NCBI GenBank assembly: GCA_944322815.1
Contig: CALUQB010000007.1
Location: forward strand, 1 to 64,000
From: an uncultured Bacteroidales bacterium
Lineage (GTDB): Bacteria > Bacteroidota > Bacteroidia > Bacteroidales > UBA932
Length of the DNA: 64,000 bases
Reading direction: 5' to 3'
Positions 25,540-34,380 of the stretch are shown piece after piece. Position 1 is the stretch's first letter, and each line of letters opens with the position of its first letter. Under the pieces are notes generated by a model. The model was given only the letters and a program-made list of their open reading frames with translations. It was not told the DNA's origin and did not search any database. A program made the position numbers and the translations under genes.

Positions 25540-26973
25540 ATGAGAAAAAAACTGATGTTACTGGCCGTCATGGCCATCCTGCCGTTGGCTGTATCGGCGG
25601 AATCCCGGCAGAATGGAGACGGAGCCGTGAAAGAAGAGATGAAGAATCATTTCAAACTGTACGGTTTCGTGCGGAATTTCTTCGCATTCGATACCCGTGA
25701 AAGCAATGCGGGGACAGGGGATTTGTTCTATTATGTGCCGAAGGATGTCGCGATGAACGAAGACGGGTCTCAGGATCTGAATCAGCAGAGTTCTTTCAGG
25801 TTTCTGGCTCTGACTTCACGTGTCGGTCTGGATGTGTACGGGTATCAGATAGGACGTACCATGTTCGGGGCGAAAATCGAAACGGATTTTTATGCCGGAC
25901 TTACGGGGACTCCGAAGATCAACGGTACGGCCCAGCTCCGCCTGCGGCAGGCATATATGACGATAGGCTGGAATGGTTTGAAAATGGGGCAGGAGAATAC
26001 TGCTTCCGTGAATCTGAAATTGGGACAGGCCTGGCATCCGATGGCTGTGGACCAGCCTCATGTCCTGGCACTGGAGACCGGAACCCCTTTCAATCCGTTC
26101 AGCCGTACCCCGCAGGTGCTCATGGACGCTTCATTGGGAGACCATTTTATCGTTTCAGGTGCCGCGATATGGCAGATGCAGTATCTTTCTACAGGTCCGA
26201 ATGGTGCTTCGGCCGAGTATATCAAGTACGGATGCACTCCGGAGGCATACATTGGCCTGACCTACAAGACAGCCGGCGGTTTCCTCGCGAAGGCCGGGCT
26301 GGACATTCTGAGCATAAAACCACGCAGGATCGGGGAGAACAGCGATGCTGTGACTGTAAAGGTTTCCGACAGGATCACTACCATGAGCTATTACCTGTAT
26401 ATGCAGTACAGGAAGGGAAAATTCGAGGCAAAGGCGAAATCCGTGCTCAGTGAAGGCGGTGAGCATATGAATCTGATGAGCGGATACGGAGTGTCATGGA
26501 CCGGACAGGACCAGAGCGTGTATCATGACGGACATTGGGAGTATGTTCCATTGTATGCATCATCCACCTGGGCTTCAATATCTTACGGGAAGAAATGGCA
26601 GGTGATGCTGATGGGCGGTTATATAAAGAATCTCGGTACTCGGAATCCCTTGTACGGAAACACGGCTTCTTTCGTGACGGACAGGCATGATTCCAAAGGC
26701 GATCTGACGGATGCATCTCATGTGTATTTCAGCGGGAACGGTTCCTCGAATCTGAACGAGATGTGGCGTCTGGTGCCGACAGTGGCATATAATATGGGGA
26801 AATTCACCATAGCCCTCGAATGGAATATCACAAGTGCCCGATATGGCGACTATGTGGTGTTCGATGATGAGCCGGGAACGAAGTATGTATATGCCGCAAC
26901 AGGCCTGGCTACGGACAATCTTCACTGGGTGACAAACCACCGTATCCAGATGATGGTGCGTTTCACTTTCTGA
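25540..26973 (+). CDS. Putative outer-membrane porin paired with the dicarboxylate symporter
   Basis: 477 residues from ATG 25540, two bases after the DASS stop. Signal peptide MRKKLMLLAVMAILPLAVSA, then KLYGFVRNFFAFDTRE, a start typical of porins. The rest alternates amphipathic strands with GLKMGQENTASVNLKLGQAWHP and ends in MMVRFTF, with the aromatic C-terminal residue used by BAM. It reads as a 16-18-stranded barrel of a DcaP-like or Bacteroidota 'porin family' type; I do not recognise a named family with certainty. Tight coupling to the DASS carrier suggests it admits small organic acids through the outer membrane. Confidence 0.75.
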   Translation: MRKKLMLLAVMAILPLAVSAESRQNGDGAVKEEMKNHFKLYGFVRNFFAFDTRESNAGTGDLFYYVPKDVAMNEDGSQDLNQQSSFRFLALTSRVGLDVYGYQIGRTMFGAKIETDFYAGLTGTPKINGTAQLRLRQAYMTIGWNGLKMGQENTASVNLKLGQAWHPMAVDQPHVLALETGTPFNPFSRTPQVLMDASLGDHFIVSGAAIWQMQYLSTGPNGASAEYIKYGCTPEAYIGLTYKTAGGFLAKAGLDILSIKPRRIGENSDAVTVKVSDRITTMSYYLYMQYRKGKFEAKAKSVLSEGGEHMNLMSGYGVSWTGQDQSVYHDGHWEYVPLYASSTWASISYGKKWQVMLMGGYIKNLGTRNPLYGNTASFVTDRHDSKGDLTDASHVYFSGNGSSNLNEMWRLVPTVAYNMGKFTIALEWNITSARYGDYVVFDDEPGTKYVYAATGLATDNLHWVTNHRIQMMVRFTF

Positions 26974-27035
26974 TCTCATAAACTGGTTTAAGTCAGATTT
27001 TTAGATAGAATCTTGCATTTTTTGTTTTTATTGTC

Positions 27036-27043
27036 TAACTTTC
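27036..27043 (+). promoter_or_regulatory. Weak -7 box (TAACTTTC) for the Hc1-like gene
   Basis: TAACTTTC differs at one position from TAnnTTTG; it lies 46 bp before the ATG at 27090. The 116 bp before this gene show no clear terminator for the porin gene. Confidence 0.35.
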
Positions 27044-27089
27044 GCCATGTTATGAAACTAAAGTTTAACGGATAAAATATTTAATCAAG

Positions 27090-27263
27090 ATGAAAGAGCT
27101 TGTAGAACAGATCAAGGCAGAGTATGAGGTGTTTGCAGCAAATGCTGATGCTCAGGTAGAGAAAGGCAACAAGGCAGCTGGAGCACGTGCTCGCAAGGCA
27201 GCCTTGAACATCATGAAGATGATGAAGGACTTCAGAAAAGTCTCTGTAGAGAGCGCCAAATAG
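27090..27263 (+). CDS. Histone H1-like (Hc1-type) DNA-associated protein
   Basis: A 57-residue gene: MKELVEQIKAEYEVFAANAD at the start, then GNKAAGARARKAALN and a C-terminal MKDFRKVSVESAK. Small Bacteroidota proteins with the NKAAGARARKA core are annotated as histone H1-like/Hc1 and are thought to bind DNA. Rich in Lys and Ala, no Cys or Trp. It stands alone between a weak -7 box and a hairpin terminator. Function in vivo is not established here. Confidence 0.85.
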   Translation: MKELVEQIKAEYEVFAANADAQVEKGNKAAGARARKAALNIMKMMKDFRKVSVESAK

Positions 27264-27289
27264 CTTTTCCTTTATAACGGAACATTAAT

Positions 27290-27320
27290 GAGGTCGGCCA
27301 ATGTGCCGGCCTCATTCTAT
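27290..27320 (+). terminator. Hairpin terminator after the Hc1-like gene
   Basis: GAGGTCGGC (27290-27298) pairs with GCCGGCCTC (27305-27313) with one G-U, loop of 6; followed by ATTCTATTC, a poor T-tract. Begins 27 bp after the stop. Confidence 0.55.
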
Positions 27321-27380
27321 TCATGGAAGGGATACAGCCAGATTGTGCGCTCATGCCATCCGGTTGCAATTTTTTATTTC

Positions 27381-27388
27381 TATTTTTG
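27381..27388 (+). promoter_or_regulatory. -7 box (TATTTTTG) for the copper ATPase gene
   Basis: TATTTTTG, 81 bp upstream of the ATG at 27470, leaving a leader of about 75 nt. No copper-responsive operator was recognised nearby. Confidence 0.5.
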
Positions 27389-27469
27389 TCTCCGTTTCAC
27401 GGACGCCAATGCGGATATGACGGGATATACCTCCGCAGGTACGGACGGACGTATTCAAATTCTATCAAG

Positions 27470-29965
27470 ATGGGCAAGACAGCGAAGGAAAATTTTCCGG
27501 TACTTGGAATGAGCTGCGCGGCATGTGCCGCAAGGGTGGAGAAGACGCTCGGCCGTCAGCCAGGCGTGGTCAGTGCAGCCGTAAATTATGCGGCGGCTAC
27601 AGTCTCTGTAGAGTATCGCAGCGATGAATGTACTCCGGAATCCCTGCGTGATGCCGTGCGTGATGCAGGTTATGACCTGATCATCGGACATTCGGGAAAG
27701 GAGGCTGAAAAAGCGGAGAAAATCAGGGATGCCAGGTATGTATCCCTGAAACGCAGGACAATATGGGCGGCGGTTCTGGCCGTACCGGTTTTGATTATCA
27801 GCATGTTCTTCACGGACGTGATACCTGGAGCCGGGTATATCCTGTGGGCGCTTTCCACTCCGGTGGTTTTCTGGTTGGGCCGCAGCTTCCATATCGGTGC
27901 CTGGAAACAGCTGAAACACGGAACGGCCAATATGGATACTCTCGTGGCTGGCAGTACCGGCATCGCCTATCTTTTCAGTGTATTCAATGTGCTTTTCCCG
28001 GACTTCTGGCTTTCGAGGGGCATTGAACCTCATGTGTATTTCGAAGCTTCGAGCGTGATCATAGCCTTTATTCTTGCAGGGAGACTGATGGAAGAACGGG
28101 CGAAAGCCAATACATCCGGTGCGATAAGGAAGCTCATGGGACTCCAGCCTGAGACAGTCACCGTGATGGTTGACGGAAAGTCGGTTGAGATACCGGTTTC
28201 TGACGTCAAGGCCGGAGACATCGTGCTGGTCCGTCCCGGAGAAAGGATAGCTGCGGACGGGACAGTCACGGAAGGTTCGTCCTATGTGGATGAAAGCACG
28301 CTGAACGGAGAGCCGGTCCCGGCAGCCAAATCTGCCGGAGCGAAAGTCTTCGCCGGAACGATCAACGGAAACGGCAGTTTCAGGTTCCGTGCCGACAAGG
28401 AGGTCACCGGGACCCTGCTTTCGAAGATCATCGCGATGGTACAGGATGCACAGGGCAGCAAGGCTCCGGTGCAGAAACTTGTGGACAGGATAGCTGCAGT
28501 CTTCGTACCTGCAATCATGGCCATTGCCTTGCTTTCTTTCATCTTGTGGATGCTGCTCGATCCTGTGGACGGCTTCACCCACGGTCTCCTCGCCATGGTC
28601 ACGGTGCTGATCATAGCCTGCCCATGTGCTCTGGGACTGGCTACGCCTACGGCTATCATGGTCGGAATAGGCAAGGGAGCCGAAAGAGGTATCCTGATAA
28701 AGGATGCCGAGAGCCTGGAAGTGGCCCGAAAAGTGGATACTGTGGTCCTGGACAAGACCGGAACCCTGACTGAAGGCAAGCCTCGCGTGACGGATTTCCT
28801 GTGGGCAGGTGACATGGCGGCTGATGATTCCCGACAAGCTATGGAAGACATATTGTACAGCCTGGAGAAAACTTCCGGACACCCTTTGGCGGAAGCTATG
28901 GTGAAATATCTGCATGGCAGCAGGGAAGTGGAGCTATCCGGTTTTGAGAGTATCACGGGAGCAGGAGTCAGAGGCTATGCCGGCGGCAGGATGTACTTGG
29001 CCGGAAACAGAAGCCTTATGGAAAAAGGAAACATCGCCATCGATCCTGTCTTGTCGGCAAAGGCCGCCGGACTGGAATCATCCGCACATACGGTGATCTG
29101 GTTTTCCGACAGTCACCGGACACTCGCGATAGCCGCTGTTACGGACAGTGTGAAACCTTCCTCGGCAGATGCGGTGGCCTCTCTTCAGAAGCAGGGGATC
29201 GAGGTCTGGATGCTTACCGGAGACAATGCACAGACTGCCGCTGCAGTGGCTTCCATGACAGGTATCCGGCATTTCAAGGCCGGCATACTGCCTCAGGACA
29301 AGGCCGGATTCATAAAGGAACTGCAGGGAGCAGGGCACAAGGTCGCTATGGTCGGTGACGGAATCAATGACAGCGCTGCCCTGGCGCAGGCGGATCTGGG
29401 CATAGCCATGGGGAGTGGAAGCGACATAGCCATGGATGTGGCGAAGATGACTGTCATTTCTTCAGACCTTTCGAAAATTCCGGAAGCCATACAGCTGTCC
29501 GTACTGACTGTAAGGACGATACGGCAGAATCTCTTCTGGGCCTTCATATATAATATGATAAGTGTTCCTGTAGCAGCCGGAGTGCTTTACCCTCTGAACG
29601 GATTTCTGTTGAACCCGATGATCGCCGGGGCTGCCATGGCTTTCAGCAGCGTCAGCGTGGTCACGAACAGTTTGCGTTTGAAAAACAGGAAAATCGGAAA
29701 TCCGGCGGATGCGGGACAGAAGAATGATAACTGTAATAAGGAGATTAAGATCATGAAAAAGAATTTCAAAGTGGATGGCATGATGTGCAATCATTGCCGC
29801 ATGCATGTGGAAAAAGCCCTCAATGCTCTTGAAGGCGTCAGGGCTACTGTGACTCTGGAGCCTCCCGTAGCCGAAGTCGAGTTCACCGGAGACAGGGTCT
29901 ATACTTTGGCGGAGCTTCAGAAACAGGTGACTGAAGAAGCCGGAGACTATACATTGAGTGAGTGA
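27470..29965 (+). CDS. copA: Copper-exporting P-type ATPase with a C-terminal CopZ-like domain
   Basis: 831 residues from ATG 27470 (MGKTAKENFPVLGMSC). An N-terminal heavy-metal domain has GMSCAAC at 13-19; the membrane metal site is the CPC in IIACPCALGLATPTA (~380); the phosphorylated Asp is in DKTGTLTEGKP (~427), with a SGHPLAEA motif, MLTGDNAQTA and VGDGINDSAALA in the ATP-binding domain. Cu(I)/Ag(I) export by P1B-1 ATPases fits these motifs. After the last membrane segments a linker (about residues 740-760) leads into an in-frame second heavy-metal domain with GMMCNHC, preceded by its own Shine-Dalgarno and ATG at 29753. This C-terminal domain resembles a free CopZ chaperone that has been fused in frame. 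Confidence 0.95.
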   Translation: MGKTAKENFPVLGMSCAACAARVEKTLGRQPGVVSAAVNYAAATVSVEYRSDECTPESLRDAVRDAGYDLIIGHSGKEAEKAEKIRDARYVSLKRRTIWAAVLAVPVLIISMFFTDVIPGAGYILWALSTPVVFWLGRSFHIGAWKQLKHGTANMDTLVAGSTGIAYLFSVFNVLFPDFWLSRGIEPHVYFEASSVIIAFILAGRLMEERAKANTSGAIRKLMGLQPETVTVMVDGKSVEIPVSDVKAGDIVLVRPGERIAADGTVTEGSSYVDESTLNGEPVPAAKSAGAKVFAGTINGNGSFRFRADKEVTGTLLSKIIAMVQDAQGSKAPVQKLVDRIAAVFVPAIMAIALLSFILWMLLDPVDGFTHGLLAMVTVLIIACPCALGLATPTAIMVGIGKGAERGILIKDAESLEVARKVDTVVLDKTGTLTEGKPRVTDFLWAGDMAADDSRQAMEDILYSLEKTSGHPLAEAMVKYLHGSREVELSGFESITGAGVRGYAGGRMYLAGNRSLMEKGNIAIDPVLSAKAAGLESSAHTVIWFSDSHRTLAIAAVTDSVKPSSADAVASLQKQGIEVWMLTGDNAQTAAAVASMTGIRHFKAGILPQDKAGFIKELQGAGHKVAMVGDGINDSAALAQADLGIAMGSGSDIAMDVAKMTVISSDLSKIPEAIQLSVLTVRTIRQNLFWAFIYNMISVPVAAGVLYPLNGFLLNPMIAGAAMAFSSVSVVTNSLRLKNRKIGNPADAGQKNDNCNKEIKIMKKNFKVDGMMCNHCRMHVEKALNALEGVRATVTLEPPVAEVEFTGDRVYTLAELQKQVTEEAGDYTLSE
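29753..29965 (+). CDS. Possible internally initiated CopZ-like copper chaperone (nested in copA)
   Basis: The ATG at 29753 is in the same frame as the ATPase and begins MKKNFKVDGMMCNHCRMHVE, a complete 70-residue heavy-metal-binding domain of CopZ length. An AAGGAG sits at 29738-29743, nine bases before the ATG, in a genome where such sites are rare. Independent initiation would give a soluble Cu(I) chaperone in addition to the fused form. This is an inference from the ribosome-binding site; no stop codon separates the two. Confidence 0.45.
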   Translation: MKKNFKVDGMMCNHCRMHVEKALNALEGVRATVTLEPPVAEVEFTGDRVYTLAELQKQVTEEAGDYTLSE

Positions 29966-29978
29966 ATATCACTTTTAT

Positions 29979-31388
29979 ATGAAATTATCCGGACAGAATG
30001 ACCTGCTGAAGATGGTGCAGGACGGCAAGCCGATGACTCTCGGCCAGCAGCTCAGGCTGACCGTGGAGCTCAGTATCCCTGCTATCATCTCGCAGATTTC
30101 CTCCATCCTCATGCAGTTCATAGATGCATCCATGGTAGGAAGTCTGGGTGCGGGACCTTCTGCATCCATAGGCCTGGTGTCCACCACCACATGGCTTTTT
30201 GCCGGTATGTCCGTGGCTTGTGCCACAGGATTCTATGTCCAGGTTTCGCATCTGTTGGGTTCGAAAGATACTGCAAATGCCAGAAACGTACTGCGGCAGT
30301 CCCTGGTGATGAGCCTGATTTTCAGTCTGGCAGTCTGTATTATAGGCTGTGCGATCAGCGGTCCGCTACCGCGCTGGCTTGGCGGAGAGGAAGCTATACG
30401 TCACGATGCATCGATGTATTTCCTGATATTCATCCTCTCCCTGCCGGCCCTTCAGCTGAACATGCTGGCCAGCGGTATGCTCCGTAGCAGCGGAAACATG
30501 GTCACTCCGAGTCTTCTGAATGTGCTTATGTGCCTTCTGGATGTGGTATTCAATTATTTCCTGATATTTCCGTCCAGAACAGTGACATTTTTGGGGCTTG
30601 ACTTCTTTGTTCCCGGTGCAGGGTTTGGCGTGACAGGAGCAGCCCTCGGTACTGCGCTGGCCTCCGTGACGGTTGCGGCCATGCTTCTTCATTCGCTCTG
30701 CGTCAAGTCTCCGGAACTGAATCTGGTGCAGGAGAAAGGGACTTTCCGTCCTACCTGGCAATGTTTCAGGAATGCCATCGGCATTGCCTTGCCGATGGGA
30801 TGCGAAAGGGTGATCATGTGCGGGGCGCAGATCATGTCCACCGTCATCATTGCCCCTCTGGGCACCATAGCCATTGCCGCGAACTCGTTCGCGATCACGG
30901 TGGAAAGCCTCTGTTACATGCCGGGACACGGTGTGTCGAATGCGGCTACGACTCTGGTAGGTCAGAGCATCGGGGCCGGACGGCGGGATCTGACCTGGCG
31001 GTTCGCGCATATTTCAGTCCTCATGGGCATAGCCGTCATGACTGTCATGGGTGTGGTCATGTATGTGACGGCTCCGGTCATGATGGGGATTATGACCCCT
31101 GATGGGGCCGTACAGGAGCTGGGAGCGAAGATTCTGAGAATAGAGGCCTTTGCGGAGCCTATGTATGCGGCATCGATTGTGGTATACGGAGTATTCGTCG
31201 GGGTGGGTGATACTCTCGTGCCGAGCATCATGAATCTCGGCAGCATCTGGGCTGTCAGACTGACGCTGGCTGCCCTCCTTGCCCCGAAATTCGGGCTTCA
31301 GGGTGTATGGATCGCCATGTGTGTCGAGCTTTGTTTCCGCGGAATCATCTTTCTTATCCGTCTGTACAGGAAGAAATGGCTGAAATGA
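29979..31388 (+). CDS. MATE-family multidrug/sodium antiporter
   Basis: 469 residues from ATG 29979 (MKLSGQNDLLKMVQDGKP); a GTG at 29958 that overlaps copA by 8 bp is an alternative. Twelve hydrophobic segments in two halves. N-terminal LSIPAIISQISSILMQFIDA (~35-54) and ASIGLVSTTTWLF are typical of MATE transporters, as is NAATTLVGQSIGAGRRD (~322-338) in the second half. These proteins export cationic compounds or metabolites in exchange for sodium or protons. It probably shares the copA transcript; the substrate is unknown. Confidence 0.9.
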   Translation: MKLSGQNDLLKMVQDGKPMTLGQQLRLTVELSIPAIISQISSILMQFIDASMVGSLGAGPSASIGLVSTTTWLFAGMSVACATGFYVQVSHLLGSKDTANARNVLRQSLVMSLIFSLAVCIIGCAISGPLPRWLGGEEAIRHDASMYFLIFILSLPALQLNMLASGMLRSSGNMVTPSLLNVLMCLLDVVFNYFLIFPSRTVTFLGLDFFVPGAGFGVTGAALGTALASVTVAAMLLHSLCVKSPELNLVQEKGTFRPTWQCFRNAIGIALPMGCERVIMCGAQIMSTVIIAPLGTIAIAANSFAITVESLCYMPGHGVSNAATTLVGQSIGAGRRDLTWRFAHISVLMGIAVMTVMGVVMYVTAPVMMGIMTPDGAVQELGAKILRIEAFAEPMYAASIVVYGVFVGVGDTLVPSIMNLGSIWAVRLTLAALLAPKFGLQGVWIAMCVELCFRGIIFLIRLYRKKWLK

Positions 31389-31411
31389 CTCATAGTGCCG
31401 TACCTTTTTAG

Positions 31412-31419
31412 TATCTTTG
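31412..31419 (+). promoter_or_regulatory. -7 box (TATCTTTG) for the PqqD/ABC/HPrK/S24 operon
   Basis: TATCTTTG, 39 bp before the PqqD-like ATG at 31459. An in-frame start at 31417 lies inside the box and is therefore unlikely. Confidence 0.6.
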
Positions 31420-31458
31420 TATGATTTTAACATTGAAACTCAGAAATCATTTCAGATT

Positions 31459-31725
31459 ATGAAAATTTCCGGAAAATACAAGGTACGCGAGATGGCCGGC
31501 CAGCATGTGGTGATCATCCAGGGCAGGAACGGTGAAGACATGACCAGGATAATATCCCTGAACGGGACCTCGCTTTTTCTGTGGAATGAGTTGAAAGACC
31601 GGGACTTTGATGTGGAGGATGTGAAATCTGCCCTCATGTCGGAGTATGGCATAGACGATGCCCGCGCATCCCGTGATGCCGAGGCCTGGTGCAGGCAGCT
31701 GGAAGACTGCAAACTGCTGGCGTAG
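31459..31725 (+). CDS. PqqD-like protein (RiPP recognition element fold)
   Basis: 88 residues from ATG 31459 (MKISGKYKVREMAG). The pattern matches PqqD: three short strands (YKVREMAGQHVVIIQ), then ISLNGTSLFLWNEL with the conserved N-x-T-x-x-x-W/L core, followed by three helices ending EAWCRQLEDCKLLA. PqqD-like domains bind leader peptides of ribosomal natural products and hand them to modifying enzymes; many lone PqqD proteins in Bacteroidota are of unknown partner. It opens a four-gene operon with an ABC transporter (10 bp later), an HPr-kinase-like protein and an S24/S26-like peptidase. Confidence 0.85.
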   Translation: MKISGKYKVREMAGQHVVIIQGRNGEDMTRIISLNGTSLFLWNELKDRDFDVEDVKSALMSEYGIDDARASRDAEAWCRQLEDCKLLA

Positions 31726-31735
31726 CTTCTGCCCG

Positions 31736-33439
31736 ATGAAATTCAGGGACATATTATCCGTTCTGCCGGACAAATACCGGAAAAAAGGGGTTCTGGTAGC
31801 CGTATCCCTCTTTTTCAGGGCTGTACTCGATTTCGCCGGAGTGGTCGTGTTCATTCCTGTCCTGGCCAGGGTGCTTGAACAGGACGGGGATATCATGTCT
31901 GTCCTGCCGGTAGCCGGTGCCGCCATGGCTTTCATCCTGGTCAAAAGTCTCCTGGTCATCTGGCTCACAAGGTATCGCAGCCGTTATGTCTATTCTCTGT
32001 ACGGTACGCTGGCGGATATGCTGCTGAGGAACTTCATGAAGAAAGGCCTCCTGTTCATCAGGCAGTCGAACAGCGTGGACCTGGCGAACAAGGTGAATGC
32101 CGTGACGATGACTTTCACATCCGGTGTCATCCTTTCCCTGCTGAACATCCTGTCGTCCGCCATACTCCTGATCATTATCCTGGCAGCGCTTTTCATGTAT
32201 GAGCCGCTGCCTACTCTGGCTCTGGTCCTGGTGATCGGTCCCTTCATGTTCTTCTATTCCTTTTTCGTCAGGAACAAGGTCAAAAGACTCGGGGAAACAG
32301 AGAACCATGCACGGCGTGATCAGGCCCGGACCGTTTTCGAACTCTTCAGAGGATATCCTGAATATTGTATAAACGGTGCCGTCGAGCACCAGATGGGCCT
32401 TTTCCATGGAGGTATCGACAAAGTGTCGGAAGTGAGAATCAGGACCGAGTCCTATTCTGCGGCATCTTCCGGATTCATGGAAATCACCGTGATGCTGTCG
32501 GTCATTCTGCTCATGCTTCTGTCCATGTCGTCATCTTGGGGAATGTCCATGACGTTCGGTATTTTTGCCCTGGCAGCCATGAAAATCCTGCCGTCGGTGC
32601 GTTCCATTGTAGCAGGCTGGCAGGCTGTCCAGTCTTCCCGGTACAGTGTGGATGTCCTGAAGGAAATCCTGTCTCAGGAAAATGAGGATGCCCTTCGGGC
32701 AATGCCCGTGTCATCCGGCCGTTCCGGATACCGGACAGGAAATGCAGTGCATCCGCCGGACTTTTCCCGTGCCATATCGCTGAGGTCTGTTTCGTTCCGC
32801 TATGCTCCGGAGGCTCCTGAGCTGTTCCGGAATTTCAGCATGGAGATCGGAAAAGGAGAATACGTAGGTATCAAGGGGCATTCAGGAGCGGGGAAGACGA
32901 CACTGTTCCATTTGCTGATGGGCTTTTACTTCCCACAGAGCGGAGCCTTGTATGTGGATGACGAGAAGATCACTCCTGACAATGCCGGCGAGTGGCAGTC
33001 CATGCTGGGCTATGTCCCTCAGGATGTTTTTCTGATAAACGGTACATTTGTCGAGAATATAGCCTTGGGCCAGTCACCTGACAGGGCGGACAGGCGGAAG
33101 ATAGAGCATATCCTTGCAAAAGTAGGACTGCTGGACTGGATTTCATCATTGCCTCATGGCATGGATACCAGACTGGCGGAGGCAGGGAATTCTGTATCAG
33201 GCGGACAGAAGCAGAGGATCGGGATCGCCAGGGCCTTGTACAAGGGGGCCTCGGTGCTCTTTTTCGATGAAGCTACGTCTTCAGTGGATGTGGAGGCTGA
33301 AGGCGAGATAAACAGGTTTGTCGCGGGATTGTCCCGTGAGGATGATTCTCTGACAGTCATCGTCATCGCGCACAGACGGGAAACTCTCGCTTCCTGTTCC
33401 CGTATCATCGATCTGGACCGGATAATGAAGACAAGGTGA
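31736..33439 (+). CDS. ABC transporter, fused permease and ATPase
   Basis: 567 residues from ATG 31736 (MKFRDILSVLPDKY). An N-terminal six-helix transmembrane domain (~20-300) has no C39 peptidase in front of it. After a variable linker (~315-345) comes the ATPase domain with Walker A GHSGAGKTT (~381), the signature SVSGGQKQRIGIARAL (~488), Walker B VLFFDEATSSVD (~508) and the H-loop VIVIAHR (~542). The exporter-type layout and the PqqD partner suggest a peptide or lipid-like substrate. 10 bp after PqqD, 53 bp before the kinase-like gene. Confidence 0.92.
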   Translation: MKFRDILSVLPDKYRKKGVLVAVSLFFRAVLDFAGVVVFIPVLARVLEQDGDIMSVLPVAGAAMAFILVKSLLVIWLTRYRSRYVYSLYGTLADMLLRNFMKKGLLFIRQSNSVDLANKVNAVTMTFTSGVILSLLNILSSAILLIIILAALFMYEPLPTLALVLVIGPFMFFYSFFVRNKVKRLGETENHARRDQARTVFELFRGYPEYCINGAVEHQMGLFHGGIDKVSEVRIRTESYSAASSGFMEITVMLSVILLMLLSMSSSWGMSMTFGIFALAAMKILPSVRSIVAGWQAVQSSRYSVDVLKEILSQENEDALRAMPVSSGRSGYRTGNAVHPPDFSRAISLRSVSFRYAPEAPELFRNFSMEIGKGEYVGIKGHSGAGKTTLFHLLMGFYFPQSGALYVDDEKITPDNAGEWQSMLGYVPQDVFLINGTFVENIALGQSPDRADRRKIEHILAKVGLLDWISSLPHGMDTRLAEAGNSVSGGQKQRIGIARALYKGASVLFFDEATSSVDVEAEGEINRFVAGLSREDDSLTVIVIAHRRETLASCSRIIDLDRIMKTR

Positions 33440-33492
33440 ACTCCGATGAATGATTTTCCGACTGACGTCATGAACTGATAATATGACATAAT

Positions 33493-34380
33493 ATGGATGA
33501 AAGAAGAATATCGGTTGCGGACTTTTGTTTCGCGGTGACAGGACCTTCCTATCTGCACTATATCGACAGATCGGGGGCATTTGCTGATTTCATGACTGAA
33601 CAAGAGCCTGATTTTCATGTCAGATCCGTCCTGGACGAGACACAGGTACTCGGTTCGCACGAATATCGTGAGCGCGGGATATGTTATGAGATCAGTTTCG
33701 AGGGCATTGACTGCTCTTACGGGAAGGCCGGGAATGACATATATTTCGACATGAGATCACCTGACGGGAAGTCTGTGCTGGTCCTGCTGTGGACTCCGGG
33801 ATCATCGGAAGTCAGGAGCACTGCCGGAAAGTATCCTCCATCCATGGTGAGGTTCGGATTGTGGATGGCTTTCAATATGCTGTGCATTACGCGAAAATGT
33901 GCAGCGGTGCACAGTTCTGTAAATGTATGCGACGGGGTGGCTGCCATGTTCCTCGGAGAGTCAGGAACAGGGAAAAGCACTCATACCAGGCTTCTCAGGG
34001 AAAGGTATCCTGAAATGTTCCTGCTGAATGACGACAGTCCGTTCGTCAGGGTTTACGATGACGGCAGGGTGTTCGTCTACGGTTCGCCGTGGAGTGGCAA
34101 GACTCCGTGTTACAGACAGGAAAAGTATCCGCTGAAGGCCATGGTCAGGCTCAGTCAGGCTCCGTACAACAGAATCGCTCTTCTGCCTGCGTTGCAGGCT
34201 ATCGGTGCCTTGCTTCCTTCGGCTCCCCCTGCATTCAATTACGTGGACGAGACTTCTGACATGGTCTGCGATTTCATTTCGGAAGCTGTGTCGGCGGCTT
34301 CATTCTATCATTTGGAATGTCTTCCTGATACTGCCGCTGCGGAACTGACATATAATACAGTTTTCAGAGATGGAAGATAA
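33493..34380 (+). CDS. HPr-kinase-like protein
   Basis: 295 residues. The Walker A GESGTGKST lies at 155-163, preceded by AVHSSVNVCDGVAAMFL and followed by LLNDDSPFVRV (~177-187) with paired Asp like the HPr kinase active site. The N-terminal ~130 residues are a separate domain (DFCFAVTG... MVRFGLWMAFNMLC). Kinases of this shape occur in lasso-peptide and related RiPP clusters, where some phosphorylate the peptide, and next to lone PqqD proteins. True HPr kinases act on the phosphotransferase carrier HPr, for which no other gene is seen here. It overlaps the next gene by 11 bp. Confidence 0.82.
   Translation: MDERRISVADFCFAVTGPSYLHYIDRSGAFADFMTEQEPDFHVRSVLDETQVLGSHEYRERGICYEISFEGIDCSYGKAGNDIYFDMRSPDGKSVLVLLWTPGSSEVRSTAGKYPPSMVRFGLWMAFNMLCITRKCAAVHSSVNVCDGVAAMFLGESGTGKSTHTRLLRERYPEMFLLNDDSPFVRVYDDGRVFVYGSPWSGKTPCYRQEKYPLKAMVRLSQAPYNRIALLPALQAIGALLPSAPPAFNYVDETSDMVCDFISEAVSAASFYHLECLPDTAAAELTYNTVFRDGR

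Noticed and set aside
27455-28915. 486-codon open frame antisense to the copper ATPase
   Set aside because: The sense strand encodes an intact P-type ATPase; the antisense translation is low in complexity, rich in His/Arg/Ser, with no domain or signal.
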